This document shows positions 45,801-63,570 of a stretch of DNA of 64,000 nucleotides, in pieces (within the stretch, counting starts at the first letter, position 1; every line of letters begins with the position of its first letter). The DNA comes from Kuschelorhynchus macadamiae (lineage: Eukaryota > Arthropoda > Insecta > Coleoptera > Curculionidae). Made by a program: the position numbers and the translations under genes. Location of the stretch: contig JAUTXW010000206.1 in the NCBI GenBank assembly GCA_030620095.1, positions 1,524,501-1,588,500 of the forward strand. The letters are read 5' to 3'. The notes under the pieces are model-generated. The model was given only the letters and a program-made list of their open reading frames with translations. It had not been told where the DNA came from and ran no database searches.

Positions 45801-48800
45801 TATTTTGCAACTGCACTAAATGCTGTATGCGAGTTGCGGTTGGAGAAAAATTTCTTTAGACGCATGTTAAACACTGAAGCTAAAGAAAAAGAAAATAAAT
45901 ATCGATAAAGCAATAGGCCCAATGATTGTCTTAGTTCTAGAAATGATAGAATTAACTCACGAACATTTTAATGCAGTGGCGGATAAATATTAAAAACTTC
46001 TAATTAAAATAAATCTTAAAGCAAAGTCCTGATAATTAAAATTGCTGTTTATTATTAAATAGCGATGTGGATTAAACATACTGCAAATAAAATATTGGTC
46101 AATTGGTCGCCACTTAAAATTTCTCCACACCACTCAGATAACACGGTTTATATATTTATATAGGTATGTTATAAAAGAAATTATTTAATAAAGAAAAGTT
46201 TCATTTTGACAGCAGTTTCGGATCCTTTGGTACTGGTTAACATAAGCAAAGATCTTTTTTTCAGAACATTTTTCATAATAACGCCTTTTTCATAAAAAAT
46301 AAAGTAAAAGCGAATTAAAATATGTAGAAAGTTATTACCAAATAACAATATGCATCCAACTATTTAATCTGTGTGTGGTAAAATTTACAGAAAGGTAAGT
46401 TCCGGGTAAAGACAAATTTACAGATTTTGTGCATTAAGAATAATACAAATTGATTTATATTTCTCTATCTTTAACCGTTTTAATTAGAATGATGATATTT
46501 ATTGAATGTTTGCAAAAATGCTATGTTGCCATTTAAAAACAATAATTTGCAAAGTTTAAATCAGATACGCTGCAAAAGTTGCTTATTTATTTCGGGGTAA
46601 GATATAATTTGACGGCTAAATTTTTTTTTTTTGAATATGTGATTGTAATAAGGGCAAGTTGAGTGTTATATTTTATAAAAACAAAAACTGTGCAGAAACA
46701 TAACAAACATACAGAAACACCTTGATATTTTACATATCCCTGTCTTGGCGACAAAAACAAATATCTCCCATTAAGCCTCACTTACAATTCTCTACTTGTA
46801 TCTGTTGGGAGGACCCAGAAATAATTACTGCGTCCCGTGTCTCGCAAAACAATAGCCACTCTTCGTACTGCTGAATGCTGATTATTTTAAATGCAAATTT
46901 CGTGTCGGAAAAGCTGGCTCCCATTAACAAATAAAAAAAGTATCCGAAAGGAAATTTTGTGTCGGATTTGAATATATTATGTATAAACTGGTAGCTAATT
47001 GAAGTTCAATTGTATACAGAATGCGCCAACATTTTGTTGACGAAATATCGCGTTTGTATTAAAAAATATTTAACTAAATTTAAAATAACTTAATATTTGT
47101 ATCTAAATAGGAAAATGGTTTGTTTGCACAATCTGGTTCAAAAAGTCTTTTTCATAATTTTTGGTACTTAATACGAATAAGGCAAGGAATATGATTAAAT
47201 TCTTTGTAATAGATAAACCTTGTTTGAATCAAAAAAATACTTCTGGTAAAAACCACTATTTAACAGAAAAATCTGTTAGCCAGTGTAACCGTTTTAAATT
47301 ACCTTTGGTCTTTTAATTGTCTGTGTTTTCCTAAATTTTAAGATGCCAACAGCATTTTGGGCTAACATATTGATTTTAAAAGAGTTAAGTTATCATCGCT
47401 TTTGATTAAAACTTAAACTAACATCAAATTGATTCATATGCACCTGCGTTCTATTAATAATATAATCTAAAATTTTCCGTGAAAATATTTTAAGTATCCC
47501 CTCTTTATTTGGATTCGTTGCTTATGTACCCCTCATCCTGTAGGGTCCCACTTAAGATAGTATATTGTCTTGTCCCAGAACCTGTAAGATAAAAACTAGT
47601 TAAATACAAAAGTTAAGTTAACTTATTTTAAATAAGACAACCAGTATACAAATAGTAGATTGTTTAAAAGTAAGTCTTTCGATGTATGTTTGTATCGATC
47701 TGGTATCTTATTTAGCGATGTATTTTTGAGATTCCGCCCATATTTAAAGTGAAAATGTTGACACTTGAAAAAATGTCATTAATACATTTCCTGTATTTTT
47801 TGCAATAAATATATTATCATATTCCTAGTTTCTAATTTTTTAAATTCCAAGAAATTGTACATCTTTGCTAAATAAGCTTGGATAATTTTCTAATACTTTA
47901 AAGGTACTCCTGTATAATAATCCAGATTTAAAATGGAGCATCTAAAGATTAGTTCATAAAATCTCAAGCTTAAAAATTAACGTTTCAAATGTATTAAAAA
48001 TCTTCAGTACATATTTTTTTGTATTATACAGGCAACATGAAAGACAATTTATAAATAAACAAAAAGTAACAATTAAATTTCTTAAAATCTTTTATTATCT
48101 AATAGCAACCGCACCGCAATATTATAAACTTTAACGCATTGGATAGAAGATGTGTAAGCGGTGGAAAGCTTAGACATTAATACGCAAAGATCATCTGTCA
48201 CATAGTGCCTTTATGGATTCCGCGATTTACCATATGTATTATATACCAGCGGAAAACACCAAAAAATGCATATATCATATACCTCTAAGGCTGTAAGGAT
48301 ATCAATGTCTTTTATCACGCCTAACCATCGTAGAAACAAAAATACTGACGTTCGTGTTTTCTTAAAAATTGTGAAACTAATCCATCCCTAATTACCATGG
48401 CAATTAAAAAAGTCCATCAGTTCTGTTTTGCATACATATTCTAATTATTGTGTATTATTGTGTTGTATTTTGCACTTTAGCAATCGGTAGTTAGTGATCG
48501 TCAAGTCACGTGACTTTTCAAAACGACATATCGGAGTTTAGAAGTGCTAGTTCATTACTTAAATGGAAAATTGCATGAGTTTTAACATCAAATAGGCCGG
48601 GATTTTAAATTATTTTGTTGACATAAATACGAAATAGTTTCATGGTTTCCGTTAATTTGAATATAGGTATTTTAGTATTCTGAAAATAATGAAAATGTGA
48701 TGAAAAATCAAGTACATGCAACTTTTAAGATCTGTCTTTTAAACTATTAGATAAAGCCTCATTGTTGGGATGAGTTGGTGATTAAATAATTATTGTATCT

Positions 48801-51205
48801 AGAATCTCATGTAAACCGAATTAAAAGAGATTAACAAATAATTGTGGATTTCAAGGACCCTAAAACTTTAATGTCTACAGGTAGTAGAGTGTAGTGAAAA
48901 ATGATGAAAATTTTAGTGGTTTTTACCTCATATATTATGCTTATACACAACTAAGCTTTTCATGTTAGTAAGAGAATTACACCATCATAAATGCGAAATA
49001 TGATTTTATTTTCTTGGAGGAGGTATTTCCAGATTTTTTAGAGATATTAGGAAATATCACAATTTTAAACGCACTGGCAAGTATTTTAAGGTTCGTACCT
49101 AATTCAAGATAAAAACTTTTAAATAAACAAGACGTTTAGCCATATTTTGAGATATAATTAAGTTTCTTTCTTTATTGTCTACAAATTCATTTTAAAATTT
49201 TTTTAAAAACAGCGGGCTAATTTTAGATATCTATATTAACCAAATGTTTTTTTTTATTTATTTTGAATTAAATATTTTTTAAATTGTAACCGTTCGTTAA
49301 TATCTAATACGTGTTATCTATATTTGTCTGACGAATTGATAACAAATAATAAACATATATTGTTTCAATAACTCTCCAGTATTCGTTATTAGTATCTGTT
49401 TAAAATGTTCAAATAGATGTAGTAATAACATTAAAATGGTAATATGTATGGTCTAAATAAAATAACTGAAAAATTTTGTATGGATCTATTCTATGGTAAA
49501 ACAAAATTATTAAAATATTACAAATCTAATATTATGCTGAACTTTATTAAGTTTAAAAATATTTAAATGCAAGCTCCTACTGAGAAACTTAAAGGCCGTT
49601 ACTTGCTTTTAAACCAGTTTACGAAAGTAAAATTTCAAGTACATACGCATTTTCAAAAATATCTACACCGTGAGTGAAAGCAAACGTGTAGGAGAAAATC
49701 ATTTCTTTCGGAATTTATATAGATATAAAGAAAAAAGAAGATATAAAGGAGGTAACATCAAGTATTTTTGACCTAGAATGCCCTGAATAACTTTTAATCA
49801 GTAAATATTCAAATAAACGCTTTAAAAAATATTCTATTAGTAACCGATATGTTTGGAATTTGGGGTTCTGAAATAATATGACTAATATAGACGGGTATGC
49901 ATATTAATTTTAAAGACCAATTTATATAAATCAATGCAAGTTTAAATATCATAGGTATTTTGGAAAATCTGAAATTCAGTTTATTCCTAAGGTATGTGTT
50001 AAGTTTTTTTCGGTAGAAAAATATACAGGGCATTTAATTAAAAAAAAAACATTTTTTATCTCCCTCTTTAGATGTTCGTTCAAAGAAGGTGATGATTAGC
50101 ATATCATTGGAAAGCAGGCAATTTACTTTGCAAAAAGGTTTTTTTTTATTTCAAAAAAATTACATAAAACATCTGAAACCCTCAATGGTCCCTGAAGATG
50201 ATTACCAGTAAGAATAAGAATAAGCATAATACCTCGGAACAACTTTAGAAATTAGGAAAAGTGGCGATTTTATATACCTGGTACTTAATGTCAAAAATTA
50301 AATTAAAGCTGCTGTTGAATCCTCGAGTTACTGGTAAATGATACAACTTTGAACCGACTTAATTTAATACTCCGTATATAAATATATAACATGAGACCAT
50401 ATAACACGCTAAAATCAGCCATACGTTAAAGACCGAATACCGCATAGGCATAAAGCAAAAAATAAGAATTTATTTACTTCTAAGTCCTGAGTAAATCTGA
50501 GAAAGCAATTATTTCGAATCTACCTTACCAGCTGTTACTAAAGATACTGGAGGAAGTAAATATTTTTTTCTATTACCTGAAACTGCATAACTTTATTAAA
50601 TACACATATATGTATTTAGGTCTCCACCCTATCCATGTATTTATTATTTTGAGTTATAACGTTTTTTTTTGTATATAAAGTACTTGCTATGAGCTTATTT
50701 GGACAGGATTTCTGATATTTCTATACTTTTCGGGATTTATATATTCATTTTTACCACTCATCAAAGCATTTAGGATGATTAACAGATATTTACAAATTTT
50801 GCGGGCATTTCGGGTTATAAATATCGCATCTCTGTCAAACTTATGACGTGCCAGTCAAAGCTACAGCTGGCAAGCTAGGCCAACCTGAATAAATGGGTAA
50901 ATTTAATGGCAAATGGAAAAAAGATGCATTTTTACTCCAAATTAGATTTTACCCAAGGTTACTTCGGATAAGAAAAAATGTAAATCTATATCTTGTAATA
51001 CAAAGATTGAGTTTTTTATATATTTAATCGTTTTTATCCCAGGAAGTACCAATAAGTTATGTACTCAACAGAATTCGTGCACGCTACAATTCAAAAATTG
51101 CACAAGATTCATCCTTAACTCTGATAGAAAATGTAGACGATTCTGTATGTGTTTACCTGATCTGAGGATCAACCGTTCAGATGCTACGGGGCACTGAAAC
51201 ACTAC
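45800..51205. other. Gene-free AT-rich stretch
   Basis: The only recognisable item is a segment at about 50160-50270 with tggtccctgaagatga, an inverted relative of 21690-21810. No gene is supported. Confidence 0.4.
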
Positions 51206-51209
51206 ATTG

Positions 51210-51962
51210 AATTTTTACCAAAATATTACCAGGTCATCCCCATATGAACCTTAATTTTTGACCAAAATTTGGAGTCAATGGGATAAGTAGTATTTAAGCA
51301 ATGCCGCGAACTGACAGACACACCGACACACGGACCGACGGAATTCATAAAACATATTTTTATGCAAGGTTTTAGGCACGCTAAAACGTAAATATGTGTG
51401 AAACCTGAGAGGGTGATTTTCTCACGATTACCAATATTTTATTTGGCCTCCATTTTATTCGGCCATCTTGAATTAGTTCCACAATTTTACTAGTTGATCC
51501 CTATACCACAATTAGTTATGACAGACAATCAGTAAGCAGTATTTTCAGGCTGAATTTTTAAATATTTTATTAAGCCGCCATTTTGTTCCGCCATCTTGGA
51601 TTCGTACCAAAATGTTACCCGTTGATTCCAACCTAATATTTGATATATATTCGCAAAATGTAAAATAAATTGGATGAGTATTTTTTGATAAAATGGGCTA
51701 GGCCGTCATTTTGTTTCGCCATATTAGATTTTTGCCAAAATATTACCAGGTCATCCCCATATGATCCATATTTTTTTACCAAAAATTGAAGTCAATCAGG
51801 TAAGTCGTTTTTTAGCTACGCCGCGAACAGTCAGACAGACCGACGGAATTGAGAAAACATAGTTTTCGTCATCTTGGGACCCTGAAAGGTGAAGATCTGA
51901 AAAACCTCGGAGGGTGATTTTTTCACGGTTACAATACTTCCCTTTTACGAGGGAAGTAAAAA
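51210..51962. repeat. Interspersed tandem-unit repeat family, copy with a clear terminal hairpin
   Basis: Two end modules (51230-51430 and 51735-51962) flank units with gccgccattttgttccgcc and atcttggattcgtacc. The right end has a hairpin, cttccc-ttttacga-gggaag (about 51936-51957), followed by taaaaa. The hairpin is what defines the family's end. Confidence 0.8.
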
Positions 51963-52870
51963 TGCAACTTCTGCATAAATTACTTCATATATAGTCTTAG
52001 AAACATGCTTTTAACCAAGTATATTTTACTTACTTAGAAACATAATATAACTTCATGTCTACCTTAAACACTTCAGGTTTTTCACCATCAACTGATCGTC
52101 CTTTGTCTTTTTTGATAACTTTATTAAATATTCCTATAAAAGCCCAATTCAACAGGAAAAAAGTTAAGAGTATAACGTTTCATGTTTTCCCCAACAAAAT
52201 GAGCCAAATCAGAAAAGAATTCACTCAATATGAAGTAATGATTTATTAATGAATAAAATATAAAGATGTCTTTTAACTTACGTTGTATAATTTGTCGGGG
52301 TCTTTATGTGCTTCATATCTTTGCCCCTTTCAAAGTTCTATGATTTCACGATTTTCTGGAACATTTTTCCATATATTGATTATTACTATGAATTGTGTAT
52401 ATGCCAATATATTAATTATGGTTTAGGTTTCAAGTAACCAAAGCTTTTGATATCTCACGAAATTAAACTTACACGCAATTTGACTTTAAATATTATGAAG
52501 AACTGCCATACAAAAAACGCCGGCTTTCCGTAGTACGTTAGTTTCAAATGAGCCAATCCGAATGTAATGCCGAATGATACTCCAAACCGGAGATAACGAT
52601 CGTAAAGTGCAAAATCGCGCCCCTAATATAAATTTAATAGTTATTTATGTATCTACAAAAAGTAAGAGTTGGATAACATGCTATAAACATACTTTTTGCA
52701 CGTGTTGCGTTTAACATTTTTTCTACGATCATTATTTATTAAATTGTAAAATTGTTGTTGATTGATTGTTGCTTTGTCATGGTAATTGCGAGGGTATTTT
52801 AAACTAAAATGTATATTTCAATGTCAGTTAATTATTAAGTTTCACTGTCGTTTATACATAATTTAAGATA
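51963..52870. other. Unassigned sequence upstream of the recombinase fossil
   Basis: No supported gene. A GC-richer patch near 52520-52620 is unexplained and could be part of the Crypton-like element. Confidence 0.3.
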
Positions 52871-52873
52871 AAA

Positions 52874-53622
52874 ATGCCTAATAATGATAAAAATTATGAA
52901 CTCATACCGAGATACTGATCGCTGCGAAAGAAGCTACACTAGATTTGTTTCCAGAAAAATAAAAAGCAATAGAAAAATGTTTACGACGTGCTTAAGGAAT
53001 GGTGTTAATGAAATACTGAAAATCATATATCATTGCCTATTTACATGAATAGAAGAATGTTTTAAAATCTTCATCCTTGGGATCAGAGTAATCTATGAGC
53101 CACATTAAGCGTCAAGAAAAATATCTAGACAAACTAGTCAAAATGACTACTTACGATGTTGAAACTTGTAAATGTTGGCGAAAAATATGTGCGCCTTCGT
53201 AGTAATCGCTTCTTTGTTAACTATCGCGTTGGGAAATGTACGAGCCAGGTTGTAGCAGTTAATACTTTCGGAAAAATACTACCCGAATTAGCAAAATATC
53301 CTAATTTGGAGAATTTACATTTATACACCGGCCTCTATCTCAGAAGGTTATCAGCGACACTCCTAGCGAATACTGGTGTAGATCTTTTAAGCCTGCATCG
53401 TCATGGTGATTGACGGTCACCCACAATTGCTGAAGGCTATGAAAAAGATTTAATTCAAAATAAAACGAATGTTGCTCATCAAATTCTAGGGCACGAAAAT
53501 GAGAGTGGTCGCCCTGGGAATGTACAAAATGTGGATGAAAATTACACAGAGTGCATTAGTTTGGAATCACCTACATCCAGTACAGTAACAATGATAATTA
53601 ATGTTCAAAATTGTCTAAATTA
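52874..53622 (+). pseudogene. Crypton-like tyrosine recombinase fossil
   Basis: It starts at an ATG (MPNNDKNYE). A shifted frame then reads AAKEATLDLFPEK, followed by YDVLKEWC and ATLSVKKNI: the N-terminal DNA-binding part typical of insect Crypton proteins. After a jump the open frame 53156-53413 reads NRFFVNYRVGKCTSQVVAVN, LYTGLYLRRLSATLLANTG and LHRHGD, which match the C-terminal catalytic part of tyrosine recombinases (family form TGHCFRRTSATLLADTG and KRHGGW). The first catalytic His is Leu-Tyr here and the closing Trp is a stop. The core between the two parts is deleted. The final segment to 53622 is open (AEGYEKDLIQNKTNVAHQIL). It is inactive. Confidence 0.72.
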
Positions 53623-54032
53623 ATATTACTTTCATAAAAAAATTAAAATCTACCATTATTTGGTTTTTTAAGCAGATTTCTTCCTGTAATGACGACGTGC
53701 AATAAACATAAAAATGGTATAAACAGTCACTTTGACGTCAAACATATTTTAAAAAGCTACAATTTTTGGCACGAGCGTAGAAAAACCTCTTTAGTGAATA
53801 TGGGTGTATATAAAATTTAAAGAAACAAAATAATGGTAGACGTTAATTAAAATTTGTTATTCATTAGATAATTTGCATTATTTTTAATAGTTACTTCTTT
53901 TATTCTGTTTATTTATATCTGCTTACTAGAGCAAAATAACATTAAAAATACATATTGTACGTTTAGCTTTTTATCATTATATGTCTGGTATTACTAAATC
54001 CTTTGTAGTTTAACATATAACGTAATATTTCA

Positions 54033-54160
54033 AGGCTTTGGTCAACTAAGAAATCATGGTTCTTGGTATTAGACCGTGTCAAAATAAAATCACTTTCTGA
54101 TGTTTTACTTTCAATAGCACAAGGCATATTCGGGGATCTTTACTTCACGAGATCGAAACA
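54033..54160. mobile_element. Half copy of the 32.1-kb foldback element
   Basis: aactaagaaatcatggttc, then gaccgtgtc, then ggggatctttacttcacgag match one arm of the element at 32085-32345 in the same order. The second arm is missing. Confidence 0.75.
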
Positions 54161-56925
54161 CTGAATGAGTTTAGAGAGATTTAGGCTAGCTATTATATCC
54201 GACCTGTTTTTAACTAATAAGGAGTTACCGACAGCAAGTGCAGTTTTTCCGTATATACATGGATCCATAGTCAAGATTTTAAGGTTATATCGCTCGTCCA
54301 ATATACATACAAAGTTTAACACACAAGAAAATTGGTTAATGTTTGCGATTGTTATTTCTTTCCAAATGGAAGAAGTATATGCAATTTTTTGTTCCTGTGG
54401 ATGGCTACCCACTAGCCATAACGAACAGGAATTATGAACTAGAAAGAGACAAATTGCACAATCTGCTGCATCTGAACACCAACATCTATCTACTGGACAT
54501 GTCGTAAAAGTAGAAGATGCCAAAGTTCTTGCGTCGCTTTTGGGATACTATAAACGGAAAATTGATATCTATAAACAAGCAGTGATGCTTTATTTAATTA
54601 TGTAGGGAGGTTATATTTAAAAAATAAAAAATTGTCAAAATATAGACTTAACAACCGTGTACCATTTCTTTCATTAAAAAAACTTGAAATTAGACATGTT
54701 GAGGTCTCTTAGTTTGATCACCTTAAATATAGGAGAAAACCTAAAGATAAATGCTAATATATCAGAAACCGACGAAAAAAATTATTTTTCGAGTAGAAGT
54801 ACGTTGTTTTTCATTAAGATTATAGGGAAGTCAGGATTTTTTCATATCTTATAATTTTCTGTTTCAAAAAAGTTTATCATTTTGTTTATCAAAAAACTGT
54901 AGACTTTTCGATTATATGTTATAAAATTTGGTTACATTTTATTTTAACTTTTTTTCAAGAAACACTTAACACTACATGAACGGTTATTTTAGTAATTAAC
55001 GACGCGTCGTTTAAGAAATACCGCCGTATTTTGTATTGTAACTGAAAATCCGGCTTGTTCACCTGGCTAATTAGGTTTCGCTTGGTGACTCACATTATCC
55101 TGTCATACCCTGGATATCTTGTGATTTATCTTCTTGTATCAAGAAATGTTTAAATAGTGTATCTCAAACTAGAGTAAATATATTTGTAATCTGTTGTTAT
55201 AAAACAAAGAAAAAAATGTTAAATATAATGATTTTTATGAAGAATTCAAATTTATTTAAAAAAACAATTGAACATCAATTAAGGTAGATATATGAGGAGA
55301 CTATCAAAAACTTTATTATTTAAATGTAATGACCTATATTACTACATTTTTTTAAAGCTAGACAAAAAAATAGGCAATTTTTATTGAACATATCTTATAT
55401 TCTATATAAAACTAAACACTTATCGCGATATTTAAGGTAAAATATCCAATTTTTTTATTTTGACTATAAAGATGCGTTGGGAAAAATTTCTAAAAATAAT
55501 AAATAAAAAACACAAATTAAAAAAAAACAATATATTATTAAATAAATAAGTAATAATTTAGAGCATATTAACATTTGAATAAATATTTTAAACAGGCCTT
55601 CAATCCTAGTATGCATTATATTTTCATTTATTTATTAATATGTTTTTTTTGTATCGTGAGATAGAATGGGTTCCATTTATTCCTATCTCGTATCGGTTTT
55701 TCAAGAGGCGTGGATGTTTAACTTGAAATATCTCGAAAACGGTTTTATTTTTATATTGAACATCTCATATAATTTGCTTAGTTTTTTTCCAGTTTCTAAA
55801 ATTTTAGTAAAATACAGGTCATTTCATTTAAAATAAGAAAACATTTTTATAGGTTTATCATGTATCTTTTTTATTTGATGCTCAGTTGGTTTTTTCAAAA
55901 ATATATTTATATTGTTTATAAAAATCCCAGTTACTTTTAATTTTAACGTTTTTGCTGTCTTAGAACAACGGAAATATAAAGCATATTTACTCTCCTTTGG
56001 ATCATTCTGTAGGTCAAAAACGCTTTTGTATGTCATACAGCTTCTGAGATAAGGTAATACATGCTTTCAACCATAACGCATCTTCAGATATTACTGAGAA
56101 ACTTCCGAGAAAAGTTCCTACCAACATAGTAGAATTTTAAGATCATTTATATTTCTAAGCAAGATATGCTCGTCAAAAAGAAAATAGTTAAAATACATTT
56201 TTGGTCAAAAGCATACAAATGTAAATATCATTAATAGTTGTTTAATTAATTAAATCAAGCACAACTGCTAAACAACTTTTATCATTGTGGTCTTTTATAC
56301 TATAAGATCTTATGGACTTAAAATATATAGAAGAGTCATATTAAAATAATTTTAGGGAGCACTTTATTTGTATTCCTGGAATAATCCCCTTTGTTTACAG
56401 TCTACTATAAATTTGGATTTTAAAAAGAAAACCGCATTTTCTAGTCACCTCCATATTATAATATTACCCCAAAATTATCCAAAACTTACTGAATTTAAAT
56501 AGCCATTTATTAAGTGGGTATCGTGAATTCTAATACACATTTTAGGTGTGGGCTGGAATTAAACACAACAAAATTTAAACGGATATTCAGTTAACATAAA
56601 TATATTTTGGTATATTGAGCCATAATTACAACAATGTTAATTCTGTACTGAGCTTACCAAATGTTGGTATAATATTTATATAGAACACTTAATAAAGATA
56701 AAAGTTTTTTTTTATATTTATTCCCTGAAGAATAGAAACCTATTTTTATTTTTGAGTTTATATTATTAAAACGCTAAATCAACTAGGCTGCGGTGTCTAA
56801 TGGGGTATTTTTTGTATTTTTTTCAAACAAAACCTGTATTTTTTAAGTAATCGTGTTTTAGTTACCGCCCTATATTTTTGGTCAGTCCAAGTTAGATGTT
56901 TAAACGATTTTCTAGGACATATTGG
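54161..56925. other. Mostly gene-free; one pair of overlapping frames near 54.2-54.5 kb
   Basis: Frames of 90 codons (plus, 54165-54437) and 127 codons (minus, 54140-54523) overlap. Neither has a recognised domain, and both contain more Cys and Trp than their surroundings, so a decayed gene is possible. The remainder shows nothing. Confidence 0.3.
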
Positions 56926-56929
56926 CTTG

Positions 56930-57190
56930 TTATGAAAATATTAATAGTTCACGGTTCAACCCATTTTACATTAGATTTTTGAGCAAAATTTGAAATTAAT
57001 TGTGTAAGTAATTTCTTAGGTCTGCTGCTAAAAAATAGACCGATTGACAGATAAAGAGGACAATCGACAGACAAACCGACTGATCGATGTTAGTAAAAAC
57101 TGTTCTAAAATGTGAAGGTCTGTAAAATCCTGGAAAGACTGATGGGATCAACATTACAAAACTTTTCTTTTACAACGAAAGTAAAAAAAA
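56930..57190. repeat. Interspersed tandem-unit repeat family, diverged end module
   Basis: It carries agacaaaccgactgatcg and the decayed terminal hairpin cttttcttttacaacgaaag. Confidence 0.65.
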
Positions 57191-58090
57191 ATAAAAATTC
57201 AACAAATATTTTCGAAATTGAAAATACGTGCTTCAGTAGTAGTCTACAACCTCACATTTCTGATCCACTTTAAGTGGATACTGCTAGTTGTAGCTATAAC
57301 TCACGAAAAAAGCGATATTAGTTGTTCTTTTAAAAACAACTGTTTGCTGCCAGATGATACGCGAACCATTAGTACCTCAAAAATGAAAGAAAAACTCTGA
57401 TTACCATATTATACTGTTTACTGTTAACAGTTATAGTAAACGATATTCCAGGACATTGCATTGTATACTGACCAAAAAATGGCTACATAACTTTAATATA
57501 CGTGTAGCTATAATTTTGTCAGTTAAAATAAAGTATTAATTTGTCTAATTAATCACTTCATGTATTATAAAATTTCCTTTAGTTATTCATTTTCGCAGCA
57601 TTCGCTGTATTCTTCCATTGCAACTCCAAACCAAATATTTTAGATTTAGTATGCAGTGCAAAAACATGTTTACGTTTTCCATGTAAACATGTAGAGCGCG
57701 ATAGTGACTTAGTACGCATAAATTAACTCAGTTTTGTGCATGTATGCAAAGCTGCAGATATATTTTTGCACTAATACACAGGGTTGCATTCAGGAGCCGT
57801 ATTCGCAGTTAATAACGAATAAAATATTTTTATTCTAGATTATTTCAGTATAGAAAAGTGTATGTCTTTAGCTTCGAATTTGCCTTTTTAAAATATATTA
57901 CGCCATATTATTTCTAAAGATTGTTTAGTGTTTAAATATGCTACTTGAACGATAATTGAGTCAAATATATATAGAAACAATTCCATGGATATATTAGCAA
58001 AAATTACAAAATTTAAAATAAAATAGGCTTCATTTTTTTTGTACCGTGACTTTATTTATCGAATAATAGCTGGCCTGGCAGACCTTGTTC
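57191..58090. other. Gene-free stretch
   Basis: No coding frame or element is recognised; a slightly GC-richer patch lies around 57600-57800. Confidence 0.35.
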
Positions 58091-58185
58091 TGCCTTTTCT
58101 GCTAGATGGCGCGATGAGTTTCCAGTGGAATTTTAACAATATGTATCCAAAAATGTCATTGTAGAAAAACATATTGGTTTCATAT
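58091..58185. repeat. Empty-site relative of the 15.4/17.9-kb locus
   Basis: Bases 58091-58143 match 15381-15433, and 58150-58185 (aatgtcattg, then aacatattggttt) match 17963-18000, with no element in between. Confidence 0.7.
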
Positions 58186-59635
58186 AAAAAATATGCAATA
58201 AAACAATACAAAAAAATAGTGTTGTAAGGTCTCGTAACCAGACGAACATTTTAAAAAAATCATATAAATTGGTGCAGTACAACTCTATCACGAATTTGAT
58301 GATAAATCTGGTTTAGTGTTTTAAACATATAGATAAAGAATACACGAAGGAAAATATTTTATGTTTAAAATTCTTAGATAAAATACATATTTATATTTAC
58401 CAACAATTTTAGTTATGTCGCACTTGAAGGCTTCGAAAAATAATCATAATATACTGACTGTCTTGTAGCAAAGGTCGGAAATCGTAATTAAAGCTGTCCA
58501 AAATAGTTTAGATAGATTTTATGTTTAACTTTTGTTAACTTTTTTAAAAATGTAATTTCTGATTTTCTTCTTGGAAATCATAATATATTTAAAATGCTAT
58601 TGCTATCAAAATAATCCTAATACCCTTACCTCAAAGTAAGTGGGTTGCATGTAACCATGTATTTTGTTTAATATTCAGCCCAGAACTCAACCACGTGGGT
58701 GGACTTGACCACCTAGAAAATCAGCTTCTTTTTTATTTAAATAGGTTATCTACTTTGTAACGTTTCGGGTTTGATTACTATACAAAAAAAATACTTGTTT
58801 TAGATCCCAACATAGAATTTCCTACATTTGATAGTTTTTTTTTTATTCTAAGTAGAACATAAAGATAACAAAGTTCTTTTAGCGGTTTTTTAGTTATTAT
58901 TGCTAAATAATGTGTTCTATTAGATGCATTGAAATTGGTCTCGTATTTCTTTACACATTCAGAGCTTGAAAATAATTAGCAAAAATAATAAGGTCTTAGT
59001 ATTGAATAGATTTTTTTTATTTAAAAAAAATCGCCATTTTATTCTTTATATGATTTTGTATGATCCGAAGAATCTGGGATTAAGGAGAAATTTTTTTTTC
59101 ACCTATGTTATTTATCTCAGTTCTTGGTATAATTAGGTTAGTGGCTTGGTTTTCGTCCTACCATTGATCTCATCTTATATTTTAGCAACATAGTAGTTTG
59201 GTAAATAGATTTATGTTCCGATTCGTATTAGATAGTTATTTTATGTTGTGTCTTTACTATCTCTATTTAATATAGACGTATCCATGAGTATTAAGAGGTT
59301 TTTCAAATGCCCTAAACAAAAATAATCTTGCCCCCTCCTCCTTATTTAATGAAAACTAAAATGTTGCTATTTCAAGTTTTCCTAAAACATATCGAAGTAT
59401 TTTTGGTATTTATATAAGGTTTTTCTTTTTGAAATCGAACCACGTACACAAAAAAATATTTGTATAGGACAAACATTGATGTATGCTCTTTATCATTTTA
59501 TCACCTGCCGAATCATCTACTCGGCCTTTTAAATATTATAAGTTACTTTGAAATAACTTTGTAATTTGGTTGCAAAATTGTAATAGTTATTTACGATCTA
59601 AGTGTTGTAAAGACTCGTATTACGATTCCTGATGC
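58186..59635. other. Gene-free AT-rich stretch
   Basis: No supported gene or repeat. Confidence 0.4.
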
Positions 59636-59639
59636 AAAT

Positions 59640-60085
59640 CACCCGCCCAAATTTTTTACAGATCTTTATATTTTAGCGTCCCTAGAAGTCAAAAAAAAAA
59701 CTTGTTTTCTCAATCCCGACGGTCTGTCTGTCTGTCGGTTTGATGGCGGCATGGCTGAAAACCTACTTACCCGAATGATTTCAAATTTTGGTCAAAAAGT
59801 AATGGTCATATAGGAAGATGGTAACATTTTGAAAAAAAATCAATACTGCGAAACAAAATGACAGCCTAGTGAAATGTTAAATTAATTATTACTAAAAAAT
59901 TTACACGAAATTTTGCACAAAAATAAGGTGTTACGTAAGAATCAATTGGTAAAATTTTGGCAAGAATAAAAGATGGCGAAAAAAATGGCGACTTAATAAA
60001 ATGTTTAAATAATCAGCATGGAAAAACTACTTATTAGATTGCTTTTAAATTTTATGCAAGAAACTATAATAAAAAGATGATTGTG
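59640..60085. repeat. Interspersed tandem-unit repeat family, reverse-oriented copy
   Basis: It begins with an end module (ctcaatcccgacggtctgtc) and continues through two or three units with aaaatggcgacttaataaaa, ending close to a (TA)n array. Confidence 0.75.
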
Positions 60086-60100
60086 CAAAAATGCAACCTG

Positions 60101-63435
<3,335 letters not shown>

Positions 63436-63439
63436 AACT

Positions 63440-63570
63440 TCTGATTAGGTCCCCATTTTGCTTCGCCATAATGGATTTACACAGGATTTTATCATTTCAT
63501 CCCTATATCACACTTTATTTTTGCACAACCAATATAAAATATGACCTTTGATTTTTGATCAATTGTGTGA
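63440..63570. repeat. Interspersed tandem-unit repeat family, fragment
   Basis: Contains ggtccccattttgcttcgcc and then ttttatcatttcatccc, a diverged single unit. Confidence 0.6.

Noticed and set aside
54140..54523. 127-codon minus frame rich in Cys
   Set aside because: No metal-binding spacing or family could be recognised; it overlaps an equally open plus-strand frame, so coding strand is undecided.
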